Below are positions 16,111 through 25,096 of a stretch of 49,227 nucleotides of DNA, piece after piece. The translations under genes were made by a program, and so were the position numbers. Every line of letters begins with the position of its first letter. The first letter of the stretch is position 1. The DNA comes from Desulfobacteraceae bacterium. GTDB lineage: Bacteria > Desulfobacterota > Desulfobacteria > Desulfobacterales > JAABRJ01. The stretch is taken from NCBI GenBank assembly GCA_022340425.1, contig JAJDNY010000056.1:1-49227 (forward strand), in the 5' to 3' direction. Under the pieces are notes generated by a model. It was not told the origin of the DNA and ran no database searches. It saw only the letters and a program-made list of their open reading frames with translations.

Positions 16111-17763
16111 TCAGGCGTCCAGTCGGCCTGCCGCCCCAGTGGCGTCAGGCCGTTTTTTTTCAGGACCGCGCCGAACCACAATCAGCGAGATGTCGTCAAA
16201 CGGCTGGGCGTCGCCGATGTGCGCGAAGAGCTGGGCGCGCAGGCGCTCAACCAATTCGGCGGCCGAGCCGTTGCGGCCGGCCATCAGGTCCAGCAGCCGC
16301 TGCTTGCCGAACATCTCGCCCACTGGCGAGAGGGCCTCGGTCACGCCGTCAGTGAAGCCCACCAGCGCGTCGCCGGGTGCCAGGGTCGCCTCGCCCCGCT
16401 GAAAAACCACCTGCGGCCACATCCCCACCGCCGGCCCGGTGGGCGAGAGAACCCGCTTGACGGCGCCCCCGGAGACGATCAGGGGCGGCTCGTGGCCGCC
16501 GTTGATGTAGGTCAGTTTTCCGGTGGGAGTCTCCAACACTCCGAAAAAAAGGGTGGCGAACATCCCCAGATCGCTGTGGTTCTGGGCGATATAGTCATTG
16601 GTGAGACTCACCGCGCGAAGCATCTGGTTCTGACACGGGTTCGGCGCCTGGCCCGGCAGCGGAACGTCGGGCCTGGGCAGCCCCACACCCTCCAGGGCGC
16701 TCTGGCCGGAAAAAATGCGGATCAGGCTGCGGAAGAGCGCCATGAACAGGGCGGCACCGACCCCCTTGTCGCAGACATCGGCGATCACCACGCCGATGCG
16801 GCTTCCGGGCAGCTCGAAGACATCGTAAAAATCCCCCGCCACCTGGCGGGCCGGCTCGAAAAAGACGGCAATCTCCCAGCCGGGGTTTTGCGGCAGCCGC
16901 CGGGGCAAAAAATTCCGCTGCATCTGGCGCCCCTGGTCCAGCTCCTTGCCCAGGGTTGCCGAATAGGCTTCCACCTGCTGCAAGCTCTCCTTGAGGGCGG
17001 CTTCGGCATGCTTGCGTTTCTCGATGGCCTCGGAAATCTGTCGGTACATGCGGTTGAAGGCCGTGATCACCTCTCCCAGTTCATCCTGGCGCCGAACCGT
17101 GGCGGCATAGAAAGCAGGCGCCGGGGAATCCCGCACGATGGCCTCGCCGGCCGTGACCAGGTCCCGGCGCAGGTTGAGAATCGGGGTCACCACGATGGGA
17201 TCCAGTGCCACCCAGGCACCGACGGTCACAAAAAGCGAGATGATGACCACCAGCCCGGCAATCCGAAGAATGAAGGCGTAAAGCTCGTGCTGCACCCAGG
17301 TCGTATCATGCCGCAGGATCAGGATGCGTGAGGGCGACAGCCCATTCAGCGGGCAGACCACGTCATAGCGCCGGGGATTGCGCTGTTCGATGCCCGCGGG
17401 GCTTGCGGTTTTCAACGCCCCGAGGCTCAGCTCGGGGGGCTCCCCGAAACTGCCCACCCGCGACCCGTCGGCCCGGTAAAGGGTGCCCCCCAGCACAAAG
17501 GGATGGGCTTGCATCACCATCAGCCGCTGCAGCAGAGCCTCGTCGGCGATTGTGGGCGGGGTGAAGGCCATCACCATCGAGACCTTTGCCGAGGAGACCT
17601 CTTTTAATCGATCCAGCAGCTCCCCCTTGCGCTTGTGTGCCGAGGGCACCAGGATGATGGCCTCGATTAGAATCACGCTGGCAAACACCCAAAATACGAT
17701 CCGCCGCGACAAGCGCGATTCGGGCAATTTGAGCAGCGTTTTGAAAAAACGAAAATCGGCCAT
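16111..17763 (-). CDS. Membrane-bound PP2C/SpoIIE-type serine phosphatase with HAMP domain
   Basis: Signal-controlled protein phosphatase of the RsbU/SpoIIE class. Order: transmembrane helix (about residues 22-40), an extracytoplasmic sensor loop to about 165, a second helix (ILRIAGLVVIISLFVTVGAW), a HAMP linker (about 190-245), a coiled coil, and a PP2C domain (about 290-540). Metal-binding acidic motifs are present: AGDFYDVF, VIADVCDKGVGAALFMA, FTDGVTEAL and FDDISLIVV, with NGGHEPPLIV between them. I use the second of two near ATGs because GGAGG sits nine bases before it. It is divergent from cheD and the HDOD gene. The usual partners (anti-sigma kinase, STAS antagonist) are not in the window. 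Confidence 0.93.
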   Translation of the reverse strand: MADFRFFKTLLKLPESRLSRRIVFWVFASVILIEAIILVPSAHKRKGELLDRLKEVSSAKVSMVMAFTPPTIADEALLQRLMVMQAHPFVLGGTLYRADGSRVGSFGEPPELSLGALKTASPAGIEQRNPRRYDVVCPLNGLSPSRILILRHDTTWVQHELYAFILRIAGLVVIISLFVTVGAWVALDPIVVTPILNLRRDLVTAGEAIVRDSPAPAFYAATVRRQDELGEVITAFNRMYRQISEAIEKRKHAEAALKESLQQVEAYSATLGKELDQGRQMQRNFLPRRLPQNPGWEIAVFFEPARQVAGDFYDVFELPGSRIGVVIADVCDKGVGAALFMALFRSLIRIFSGQSALEGVGLPRPDVPLPGQAPNPCQNQMLRAVSLTNDYIAQNHSDLGMFATLFFGVLETPTGKLTYINGGHEPPLIVSGGAVKRVLSPTGPAVGMWPQVVFQRGEATLAPGDALVGFTDGVTEALSPVGEMFGKQRLLDLMAGRNGSAAELVERLRAQLFAHIGDAQPFDDISLIVVRRGPEKKRPDATGAAGRLDA

Positions 17764-17866
17764 GGCCATCCGCCTCCAACAGCCCCTTTCCCCGGGGCCA
17801 AACGCCGTTCCCTGCCTGGACCAAAGCCGTTTGATCCTCGCCGGTCAGAAAGGCTGAGGTAATGAT

Positions 17867-18448
17867 ATGCACGAAGCGGCAAAATCAAAGCAACGCGCAG
17901 CACCCGACGCCTCGGGCAGCGGTCAAAACGGGGTCAAGCTCGGCGGGGTTTTTCCGATAATAGCCTGTATGGAAATCTTGGTCGCACCCGCGGACCTGAA
18001 GGTGTCCGCCAACCCGCAGGATGTTCTGGCAACCGAGGCGCTGGGTACCGCCGTGGGCCTGGCGGCTTTCGATCCGGTTGCACACACCGGCGGGATCCTG
18101 CACTTTCTGCTGCCGGACGCCAGCCTGAACCGCTCCAGAGCACAAAAGACGCCCGCGCTGTTTGCCGACACCGGCATCCCGGCCCTGCTGCAGGCGCTCA
18201 TGGGCGCCGGGGGGGAAACCTCTCGGCTGCAGGTGACGGTGGCCGGGGGCGCTTGCGGCCTGGATCAGAAGGGGCCCTTCGACATCGGCCAGCGCAACCT
18301 GCTGGCCCTGCGCAGAATTCTGCAAGCAAACCAGATCCCAATCCAGCATGAAGAGGTCGGGGGCCAATTCTACCGCGGCCTGCGGCTGGACCTCCACAGC
18401 GGCCGGTGCCAAATTTCGATCCCGGGCCACGGGGAGATGACTCTATGA
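17867..18448 (+). CDS. CheD-like protein lacking the catalytic cysteine
   Basis: CheD deamidates glutamines on chemoreceptors and binds CheC, using a Cys-His pair. The CheD fold is clear here: TEALGTAVGLAAFDPVAHTGGILHFLLPD, then FADTGIPALLQALMGAGG, VAGGACGL, FDIGQRN and EEVGGQFYRGLRLDLHSG. However, the catalytic Cys of the usual LGSCVG motif is Ala62 (LGTAVG), while His79 remains. The deamidase reaction should therefore be lost and a binding role kept. GAGG seven bases upstream supports this start; an internal ATG (17969) would give a more standard length. Its stop overlaps the start of the HDOD gene in ATGA, so the two are coupled. No other chemotaxis gene is present. Confidence 0.85.
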   Translation: MHEAAKSKQRAAPDASGSGQNGVKLGGVFPIIACMEILVAPADLKVSANPQDVLATEALGTAVGLAAFDPVAHTGGILHFLLPDASLNRSRAQKTPALFADTGIPALLQALMGAGGETSRLQVTVAGGACGLDQKGPFDIGQRNLLALRRILQANQIPIQHEEVGGQFYRGLRLDLHSGRCQISIPGHGEMTL

Positions 18449-19293
18449 TATCGGTCCAAAAACTGGTTCAGGCAATCGACCAGCTCAAACCACTGCCCCA
18501 GGTTGTCAGCCGCCTGGTGAAAATTGCCGATGACCCCCAGGCCTCGCTGCGCGAGGTTGCCGATATCATCACCCACGACCCCCTCATCACGGCCGATCTG
18601 CTCAGGATGTGCAATTCGGCTTATTTCGGGATGCCGCGTAAAATCGACTCGGTCCAGGAGGCCATCACCCTGCTGGGCCTGGAGAAAGTCGTCAATCTGG
18701 TGCTGATCAAGTGCTGCCGCGCCAATCTCGGCCGGGCCCAGCAGGGCTACGGCCACCAGGAGGGCGAACTGTGGCGCCACGCGGTATCCACCGCGCTGAT
18801 CGCGGGGGACCTGGCCGAAAGGCTGGCAGCCGAGGCCAGACCGCGGGTCTTCACCGGGGCGCTGTTGAAGGATATCGGCAAAGTGATCCTGGACCGCTTC
18901 GTCGCACAGGCCTTCGGGATGATCGACAACCTGGTCCAGACCCAGGGGATAAGCTTTAAAACCGCTGAAAAAAAGGTCATCGGCGTGGATCACGCCGAGC
19001 TGGGGGCCATCGTGGCCAAAAAATGGCAGTTCAGCGGCAAGCTGGTGGCCATCATCCAGCACCACCACCTGGATTGTCCGGAGGCGCGCGATGATCTGGA
19101 AACCAACCTGGTCTACCTGGGCGATACGGTGGGCATGATGCTGGGTTTGGGCGGCGGGTCGGACGGCCTGGCCTACCATTTCTACGACGAAACCCTCAAA
19201 CGGCTGCAGATCACGAGTCAGGACATCCAGGAGATCATCATGGGCTTCAGCGAACACCAGGCCAAAATCGAGATTCTGCTTGAAATGGCCTGA
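18445..19293 (+). CDS. HDOD-domain signalling protein
   Basis: Single HDOD domain protein (282 residues), related to HD hydrolases but normally without activity and used as a signalling scaffold. Typical features: LKPLPQVVSRLVKIADDPQASLREVADIITHDPLITADLLRMCNSAYFG, then ITLLGLEKVVNLVL, the HAVSTALIAGDLAE helix, FTGALLKDIGKVILD, DHAELGAIVAKKW and IIQHHHLD. Its ATG overlaps the stop of the CheD-like gene by four bases and uses GGGGAG inside that gene as ribosome binding site. The pairing with a CheD-like pseudoenzyme and a divergent SpoIIE phosphatase suggests a small non-chemotactic signalling unit. Confidence 0.92.
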   Translation: MISVQKLVQAIDQLKPLPQVVSRLVKIADDPQASLREVADIITHDPLITADLLRMCNSAYFGMPRKIDSVQEAITLLGLEKVVNLVLIKCCRANLGRAQQGYGHQEGELWRHAVSTALIAGDLAERLAAEARPRVFTGALLKDIGKVILDRFVAQAFGMIDNLVQTQGISFKTAEKKVIGVDHAELGAIVAKKWQFSGKLVAIIQHHHLDCPEARDDLETNLVYLGDTVGMMLGLGGGSDGLAYHFYDETLKRLQITSQDIQEIIMGFSEHQAKIEILLEMA

Positions 19294-19367
19294 CCTGCGG
19301 CCGGATTTTCCACCCGTCACAGCGTATTGACGCATCAAGCGGCGCTATGCCGGCATCATCTTTGATG

Positions 19368-19514
19368 AACCGGTAAAAAGTCGAAAACCAGACGGTTTCG
19401 AAAAAAGTTCAAGCTCAAGGCGCGCAAATCTCGGGGAGTGAGGCGTACTGATGTACGCCGCAGCGACTTCGAGATGCAGCGCAACGCAGAGATTGGGCTT
19501 TTTGCGGAACCGTC
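19368..19514 (+). repeat. Dispersed long-hairpin repeat, copy A (well preserved)
   Basis: An element of about 147 bases. The outer arms 19391-19407 (GACGGTTTCGAAAAAAG) and 19498-19514 pair at 15 of 17 positions. Inside, ATCTCG pairs with CGAGAT, and the core at 19442-19459 is a perfect 7-base stem, GGCGTAC-TGAT-GTACGCC. The right end overlaps the lpdA stop codon, and the element fills the gap between the convergent HDOD and lpdA genes. The second copy (4763-4907) also abuts a stop codon. No protein is encoded. A terminator, mRNA stabiliser or non-autonomous mobile element are all possible. Confidence 0.8.
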
Positions 19515-20910
19515 ATTTTTGAACCGCCAGGGCGGCCTCCATCAAGGCTTCGGCGAAGGTCGGATGCCCGTGCACGGTGCGCGCGAGGTCCTCGGCGGCC
19601 GCCCCCAGCTCCAGCGCCAGCACGGCCTCGGCGATCATGTCGGAGGCCCGCGGCCCGATGATATGCACCCCCAGGATGCGATCGGTCCTTTCGTGGGCGA
19701 TCAGCTTGACCATCCCCTCGGTGTCACCCATGCAGCGCGCACGCCCGCTGCCGGCAAACGGGTAGGTCCCGATGCGGTGGGGAATGCCGCGCTCCTTGAC
19801 CTGCTCCTGGGTAAGCCCCACCGCCGCGACCTCGGGCCAGGTGTAGACGATCGAAGGAATGGCGTCGTAGTTGACCTCGGCAGTCCCGCCGGCGATGATT
19901 TCAGCGGCGGCCATGCCCTCGGCCGAGGCCTTGTGGGCCAGCATCGGCCCCGCCACCAGATCGCCGATGGCATAAACGCTGGACACATTGGTGCGGTAGG
20001 CCGCATCCACCAGCACCCGGCCGGTCTTGGGATCGATCTCCACCCCTGCGTCCTCGAGCCCCAGGCCGCGGGTCAGGGGCCGACGGCCGACAGCCACCAG
20101 CAGCCGGTCGCAGGAGAGGGTTTCGGTCTTGTCGCCGGCTTCGAGACTGACCTGAACCGTCTTGCCCTTAACACGGGCCGCGCTCACCCGGGTCTCCAGC
20201 CGGAAAGTGAACCCCTGCCGGGTGAGCACCTGTTTGAGCTTGCGGCCGATCTGACCGTCCAGTCCGGCGGCGATCTGCGGCAACATTTCAATGACGGTGA
20301 CCTTTGCGCCCAGTCGCTGCCAGACCGAGCCCAGCTCCAAGCCGATGTACCCCCCGCCGACAATGACGAGGTGCTTGGGGACGACATCGAAGGCCAGCGC
20401 CTCGGTGGAGCTGACCACCCGCTTGCCGTCGAAGTCAAGGCCCGGAAGCGCCAGCGGTTCGCTGCCGGTAGCCAGCAGAATGGCCCCGGCCGAGAGGGTC
20501 TGCGGCTTGCCGCCGCCAGCGGGCGCCACCGTCACCTGGTCTGGTCCGCTCAAGCGCGCTTCACCGGCAACAATCCGGACCTTGTGGTTTTCCAGCAGCT
20601 TTTGCACACTCTCGGTCAGCTCGCCGACAACCTTGTCCTTGCGGGCCATCATGGCGGCCAGATCCAGCCCCACCCGGCCGGTCTGGACGCCGTGAGCGCC
20701 CAGCTTGTCCTTGGCCAGATGGTAGAACTCGCTGCTGTCCAGCAGGGCTTTGCTGGGAATGCAGCCCACATTCAGACAGACCCCTCCCAGGCGCGGGTTT
20801 TTTTCGACGCAGGCCACCTTCAATCCCAAGCGGGCCGCATGCACGGCGGCCACATAGCCTCCGGGTCCGCTGCCGACCACCACCAGGTCGAGCCGGTTCT
20901 TGTCCGCCAT
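19513..20910 (-). CDS. lpdA: Dihydrolipoyl dehydrogenase (E3)
   Basis: FAD enzyme that reoxidises the lipoyl groups of E2 with NAD. The 465-residue protein has the FAD-binding GSGPGG (13-18), the redox disulfide Cys45/Cys50 in GGVCLNVGCIPSK, the NAD-binding GGGYIGLELGSVW, the FAD motif VYAIGDLV, and the C-terminal active-site HGHPTFAEAL. It follows sucB with two bases between, so it is the E3 of the 2-oxoglutarate dehydrogenase complex. Its stop codon lies inside the right arm of the hairpin repeat, which would form the 3' end of the operon transcript. Confidence 0.97.
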   Translation of the reverse strand: MADKNRLDLVVVGSGPGGYVAAVHAARLGLKVACVEKNPRLGGVCLNVGCIPSKALLDSSEFYHLAKDKLGAHGVQTGRVGLDLAAMMARKDKVVGELTESVQKLLENHKVRIVAGEARLSGPDQVTVAPAGGGKPQTLSAGAILLATGSEPLALPGLDFDGKRVVSSTEALAFDVVPKHLVIVGGGYIGLELGSVWQRLGAKVTVIEMLPQIAAGLDGQIGRKLKQVLTRQGFTFRLETRVSAARVKGKTVQVSLEAGDKTETLSCDRLLVAVGRRPLTRGLGLEDAGVEIDPKTGRVLVDAAYRTNVSSVYAIGDLVAGPMLAHKASAEGMAAAEIIAGGTAEVNYDAIPSIVYTWPEVAAVGLTQEQVKERGIPHRIGTYPFAGSGRARCMGDTEGMVKLIAHERTDRILGVHIIGPRASDMIAEAVLALELGAAAEDLARTVHGHPTFAEALMEAALAVQK

Positions 20911-20912
20911 CG

Positions 20913-22196
20913 CTACACCTCCAACATCATGCGTTCCGGGTTTTCAAGGCATTCCTTGATTCGCTTGAGGCAGCCGACGGCCCCCTTGCCATCGACGACG
21001 CGGTGGTCGTAGCTCAGGGCGACGTACATCATCGGCCGGATGACGATCTGGTCGTCCACCACCACCGGGCGCTTTTCAATCTTGTGCATCCCCAGAATGC
21101 CGCTCTGGGGCGGATTGAGAATCGGGGTGCTGAGCAGCGACCCGTAGACCCCGCCGTTGCTGATGGTGAAGGTGCCACCCTCCAGATCGGCCAGTTCAAG
21201 GCGGTTTTCACGGATCTTGGCCACGTAATCGACGATGGCCTGCTCGATCTCGGCAAAGCCCATCCGATCGGCGTGGCGGATCACCGGGACCACCAGCCCG
21301 CGCTCGGAGCCGACGGCGATGCCGATGTGGCAGTAGTCGTGATAGAGGGTGTCCTTGCCGTCGATGTAGGCGTTGATTTCGGGGTGGGATTTGAGGGCGT
21401 CCACCGAGGCCTTGACGAAAAAGGACATGAACCCCAGCCCGACGCCATGCATTTTTTGAAAATCGTCCTTGTAGCGCTTGCGCAGCGCCATGGCCCGGCT
21501 CATGTCGATCTCGTTGAAAGTGGTCAGCATGGCCGTATTCTGCTTGGCTTCCAGCAGACGTGCGGCGATCCGCTGGCGGATGGGGCTCATGGGTTTGCGC
21601 CGGGTCCCGTCCCCTTCGACCGACGCCTCGTCTGCTTTCCCGGTTGCGGCGGGGAGCACCGCGGAGGCCGGGGCCGCTGGGGCGGCTTCGGCCGCCTCCA
21701 GAAAAAGCAGCACATCCCCCTTGGTGATGCGCCCCCCGGGGCCGGTGCCGGAGACCTGACTGAGGTCGACCTTTTTGTCCGCGGCCAAACGCCGCACCGA
21801 GGGCGGCAGGGTTTCCGGGGCCGGCGCGGCCGGGGTGTCGCTCTCTTTCGATTCGGGCCGCGCGGCGGCTTTTGCCGCTGGCACTTCAGCCGCAGGCGGG
21901 GTTTCGGCGGGTGCCGCGACCTTCGCCGGCGACGGTTCCTCAGCCGCCGCGGCGGGCTCCCCGGCCGTGTCGATGGTGCCCACGACGGCACCGATGGCGA
22001 CGGTTTCGCCCTCCTTGACGGCGATGGCCAGCACACCGTCGGCCTCGGCGACCACCTCCAGGGTCACCTTGTCGGTTTCCAGCACGAACAGGACCTCGTC
22101 CTTGCTAACCTGCGCGCCATCCTGCTTGAACCATTGGGCCAGGACGGCTTCTTTCACCGACTCGCCGACGCTGGGCACTTTGATCTCTAACTTCAT
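20913..22196 (-). CDS. sucB: Dihydrolipoyllysine succinyltransferase (E2o)
   Basis: Core of the 2-oxoglutarate dehydrogenase complex; transfers succinyl from lipoyl to CoA. Domains: lipoyl domain 1-76 with Lys43 in ETDKVTLEV; an Ala/Pro/Glu-rich linker; a peripheral-subunit-binding domain (PPSVRRLAADKKVDLSQVSGTG); a second Ala/Pro linker; and the catalytic domain with SYDHRVVDGKGAV carrying the active-site His and Asp. The length of 427 is normal, and the N-terminus MKLEIKVPSVGESV is E2o-like. AGGAG five bases before the ATG fixes the start. It lies between sucA (87 bases away) and lpdA. Confidence 0.96.
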   Translation of the reverse strand: MKLEIKVPSVGESVKEAVLAQWFKQDGAQVSKDEVLFVLETDKVTLEVVAEADGVLAIAVKEGETVAIGAVVGTIDTAGEPAAAAEEPSPAKVAAPAETPPAAEVPAAKAAARPESKESDTPAAPAPETLPPSVRRLAADKKVDLSQVSGTGPGGRITKGDVLLFLEAAEAAPAAPASAVLPAATGKADEASVEGDGTRRKPMSPIRQRIAARLLEAKQNTAMLTTFNEIDMSRAMALRKRYKDDFQKMHGVGLGFMSFFVKASVDALKSHPEINAYIDGKDTLYHDYCHIGIAVGSERGLVVPVIRHADRMGFAEIEQAIVDYVAKIRENRLELADLEGGTFTISNGGVYGSLLSTPILNPPQSGILGMHKIEKRPVVVDDQIVIRPMMYVALSYDHRVVDGKGAVGCLKRIKECLENPERMMLEV

Positions 22197-22283
22197 GGTG
22201 ACTCCTGTGGTTGGGTGGTGAAAAACGGGGGGCACTCGCCGGGGGGCCGCTGACCTCCGCCGTTGCCCGCCGCGGTGCAGCGC

Positions 22284-25037
22284 TCAACTTACGGTGGCGC
22301 GCCCGTTGGTCGGCGCCGGCCCCACGGCGCTGCTGACGATGGCGGCCTGGTCGCGCCGATAGATGTGGGGGTAGCCGGTGGCAGGGCTGGCCGCCGCATC
22401 CCGCCCGATATAGCGCAGCGCGCCGCCGATCGCCGCCTCCAACCGCGGCCGGACGAAGCTCCAGGCGCCCATGTTGGCCGGTTCCTCCTGGACCCAGCAC
22501 CATTCCTGGCAGCGCCGGTACTTTTTGATCAGCGCCGCCAGCTGCGCCTCGGGGTAGGGGTGAAGCTGTTCCAGGCGAATCAGGGCGATGTCGGTTTTCT
22601 CAAGATCGCCGCGCCGCTGGGCCAGTTCGTAGTAGAGCTTGCCGCTGCAAAAGAGGGTTTTGCGAGGCGCCTTGGGGCTCTCCGGGTCCCCCAGCACCTC
22701 CTGAAAGCCGCCGCCGCTCAGCTCGCCCAGGCCGGAAACCGCCAGCGGGTGCCGCAGCAGGCTCTTGGGGGCCATGACCACCAGGGGCTTGCGAACCGGC
22801 CGCAGGGCCTGCCGGCGCAGCAGGTGAAAGTACTGGGCCGGGGTGGTGGGATTGCAGACCTGGAGATTGTCCCCCGCACACAGTTGCAGAAAACGCTCCG
22901 GCCGCGCGCTGGAGTGCTCCGGGCCGAGCCCTTCGAGCCCGTGGGGCAGCAGCAGCACCAGCCCGCTCAGGCGCTGCCACTTGGCTTCGCCGCTGGCGAT
23001 GTAAAGATCGATCACCGACTGGGCGTTGTTGGCGAAATCCCCGAACTGGGCCTCCCAGATCACCAACCCCTCGGGACGGGCGATGGCGTAACCGTATTCG
23101 AAGCCCAGCACCCCGACCTCTGAGAGCATGCTGTCGAAGGCCTCGAAGGGCGCTTGATCGGCTGCGAGGCGCGCCAGGGGCACATGGCGCCGGCCATTCT
23201 GAATGTCCACCAGGGAGCAGTGGCGCTGGCTGAAGGTGCCGCGCCGGCTATCCTGGCCGCTGAGGCGCACTGGGTGGCCCTGGACCACCAGGGAGGCGAA
23301 GGCCAGGCTTTCGGCGTTGGCCCAGTCGATCCCGGAGCCATTTTCCACCGCTTCCAGCCGCTTTTTCAGCAGGCGCTCCAGCTTGGGATTGATATGAAAG
23401 CCCTCGGGCAGCGCCTGCAGCCCCCGGGCCAGCTGCTCCAGGGTCTTGCGGGCAACCCCGCTTTTAAAGGGGGCGGGATCCCAGCGCCCGTGATAGCCTT
23501 TCCAGTTTTCGTAGAAGCGCTGCTCGGGCAGCGCGCAGGACTGCCCGTGGGCTTCCTCGTAGGCCTCCGCCAGCTCGCCGTTGATCTCGGTTTCAAAGCG
23601 GGTCAGGGTTTCGGCGTCCACCAGCCCCGCCTCCTGCAGCTGGTCGGCGTAGAGCTGGTAGAGCGGCGGCCTCTCGCGGATGCGGTCGTACATCTGGGGC
23701 TGGGTGAAGTAGGGCTCGTCGCCTTCGTTGTGACCATAGCGCCGGAAACAGACCAGGTCCAGCACGACATCCTTGCGGAAGGTGCGCCGGTAGTCGCAGG
23801 CCAGGCGCGCCACATGCGCCAGGGCCTCGGGATTCTCGCCGTGGACGTGAAAGACCGGCACCATCAGCATCTTGGCGATGTCGGTGGAATAGCGCGTGGA
23901 GCGGGCGTCTTCGGGCAGGGTCGTATACCCGATCTGGTTGTTGATCACCAAATGAACCGTCCCGCCGGTGCGGTAGCCCTCCAGCTGGGAGAGGTTGAGG
24001 GTCTCCATCACAACCCCCTGGCCGGCAAAGGCCGAGTCCCCGTGGACCAGCACCGGCAGCACCCGGGCGCCGGCATCCGCGCCGGCCAGGTCCTGCCGGG
24101 CACGTGCGAAGCCTTCCACCACAGGGTCGACCGACTCCAGATGGCTGGGGTTGTTGATCAACACCATGCGCAGGGAGCCGCCGTCGGCGGTTTCCAGATC
24201 GGCCAGATAGCCGTTGTGGTACTTCACGTCGCCGGCGCCGACAATCTCGTCGGGATTGTAGCAGTTCTCGAACTCGTTGAAGATTTCGAAATACGGTTTG
24301 CCCAGGATGTGCGCCTGGATGTTCAGGCGCCCGCGGTGGGCGGTGCCCAGGATGATTTCGCGGCAGCCGCCCGCCACAGCCCGGGAAACGAGGCTGTCAA
24401 AAAGCGGGATGACGCCTTCGGCGCCTTCCAGCGAAAAGCGGGTCTGCCCCAGGTACTTCTTGTGCAAAAAGGCCTCGAAAAGGCCGGCCTGGAAGAGTTT
24501 GCGGAGGATCTTGAGCCGGGTCGCGCTGGACAGCTGCGGGTTGTTGCGGTCGGGTTCCATGCGCGCCTGCAGCCAGGTGCGTTCTGCGGGGTCCTGGAGG
24601 TGCATGTACTCCACGCCGATGGAGCGGCAGTAAGTCGTGCGCAGCGCCTGGACGATCTCCCGCAGGGGCGCCTGCCGCTCCTCGCCGCCCAGGCGGCCGG
24701 TATAGAAGAGGGTATCCAGATCGGCGGTGGATAGCCCGAAGGCCTCCAGGCTGAGCAGCGGGTGTTCGGTGGGGCAGGCCACCAGGGGGTCCAGACAGGC
24801 CAGCAGGTGGCCGAGATCGCGGTAGGCATAGATCAGGGCATCCACCCGGCTTTGCTTGCGCACCTGCTCCTCGCTGCAGGTTTCCGCGCCGAGCGCGGCG
24901 GGGCCCACCCGGGTGACCCCCAGTTCGAAGCCTTCGAAAAAACGGCGCCAATCTGCCGCGACTGCGTCCGGGTCCTGACGCCAGAGGGCATAGTGGCGGT
25001 CGATGACATCGATGTTCATCGTTTCGGAAAGCGCCAT
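22284..25037 (-). CDS. sucA: 2-oxoglutarate dehydrogenase E1 component
   Basis: Thiamine-diphosphate enzyme that decarboxylates 2-oxoglutarate and succinylates E2 lipoyl. The 917-residue protein has the family N-terminus (VIDRHYALWRQDPDAVAADWRRFFEGF), the SIGVEYMHLQDP and TAHRGRLN segments, the ThDP and magnesium region GDSAFAGQGVVMETLNLSQLEGYRTGGTVHLVINNQIG, FRRYGHNEGDEP, and the C-terminal ED-type LLLPHGLEGLGPEHSSARPERFLQLC. GGAGG lies ten bases before the ATG. With sucB and lpdA it forms a complete aerobic-type complex. Many anaerobic Desulfobacterota instead use a ferredoxin-linked oxidoreductase. Confidence 0.97.
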   Translation of the reverse strand: MALSETMNIDVIDRHYALWRQDPDAVAADWRRFFEGFELGVTRVGPAALGAETCSEEQVRKQSRVDALIYAYRDLGHLLACLDPLVACPTEHPLLSLEAFGLSTADLDTLFYTGRLGGEERQAPLREIVQALRTTYCRSIGVEYMHLQDPAERTWLQARMEPDRNNPQLSSATRLKILRKLFQAGLFEAFLHKKYLGQTRFSLEGAEGVIPLFDSLVSRAVAGGCREIILGTAHRGRLNIQAHILGKPYFEIFNEFENCYNPDEIVGAGDVKYHNGYLADLETADGGSLRMVLINNPSHLESVDPVVEGFARARQDLAGADAGARVLPVLVHGDSAFAGQGVVMETLNLSQLEGYRTGGTVHLVINNQIGYTTLPEDARSTRYSTDIAKMLMVPVFHVHGENPEALAHVARLACDYRRTFRKDVVLDLVCFRRYGHNEGDEPYFTQPQMYDRIRERPPLYQLYADQLQEAGLVDAETLTRFETEINGELAEAYEEAHGQSCALPEQRFYENWKGYHGRWDPAPFKSGVARKTLEQLARGLQALPEGFHINPKLERLLKKRLEAVENGSGIDWANAESLAFASLVVQGHPVRLSGQDSRRGTFSQRHCSLVDIQNGRRHVPLARLAADQAPFEAFDSMLSEVGVLGFEYGYAIARPEGLVIWEAQFGDFANNAQSVIDLYIASGEAKWQRLSGLVLLLPHGLEGLGPEHSSARPERFLQLCAGDNLQVCNPTTPAQYFHLLRRQALRPVRKPLVVMAPKSLLRHPLAVSGLGELSGGGFQEVLGDPESPKAPRKTLFCSGKLYYELAQRRGDLEKTDIALIRLEQLHPYPEAQLAALIKKYRRCQEWCWVQEEPANMGAWSFVRPRLEAAIGGALRYIGRDAAASPATGYPHIYRRDQAAIVSSAVGPAPTNGRATVS

Positions 25038-25096
25038 GCGGGTGAGACCTCCATGAATTTTTGAAAGGTTTGGGGGGAGCGGAAACGGCGGCCGGT

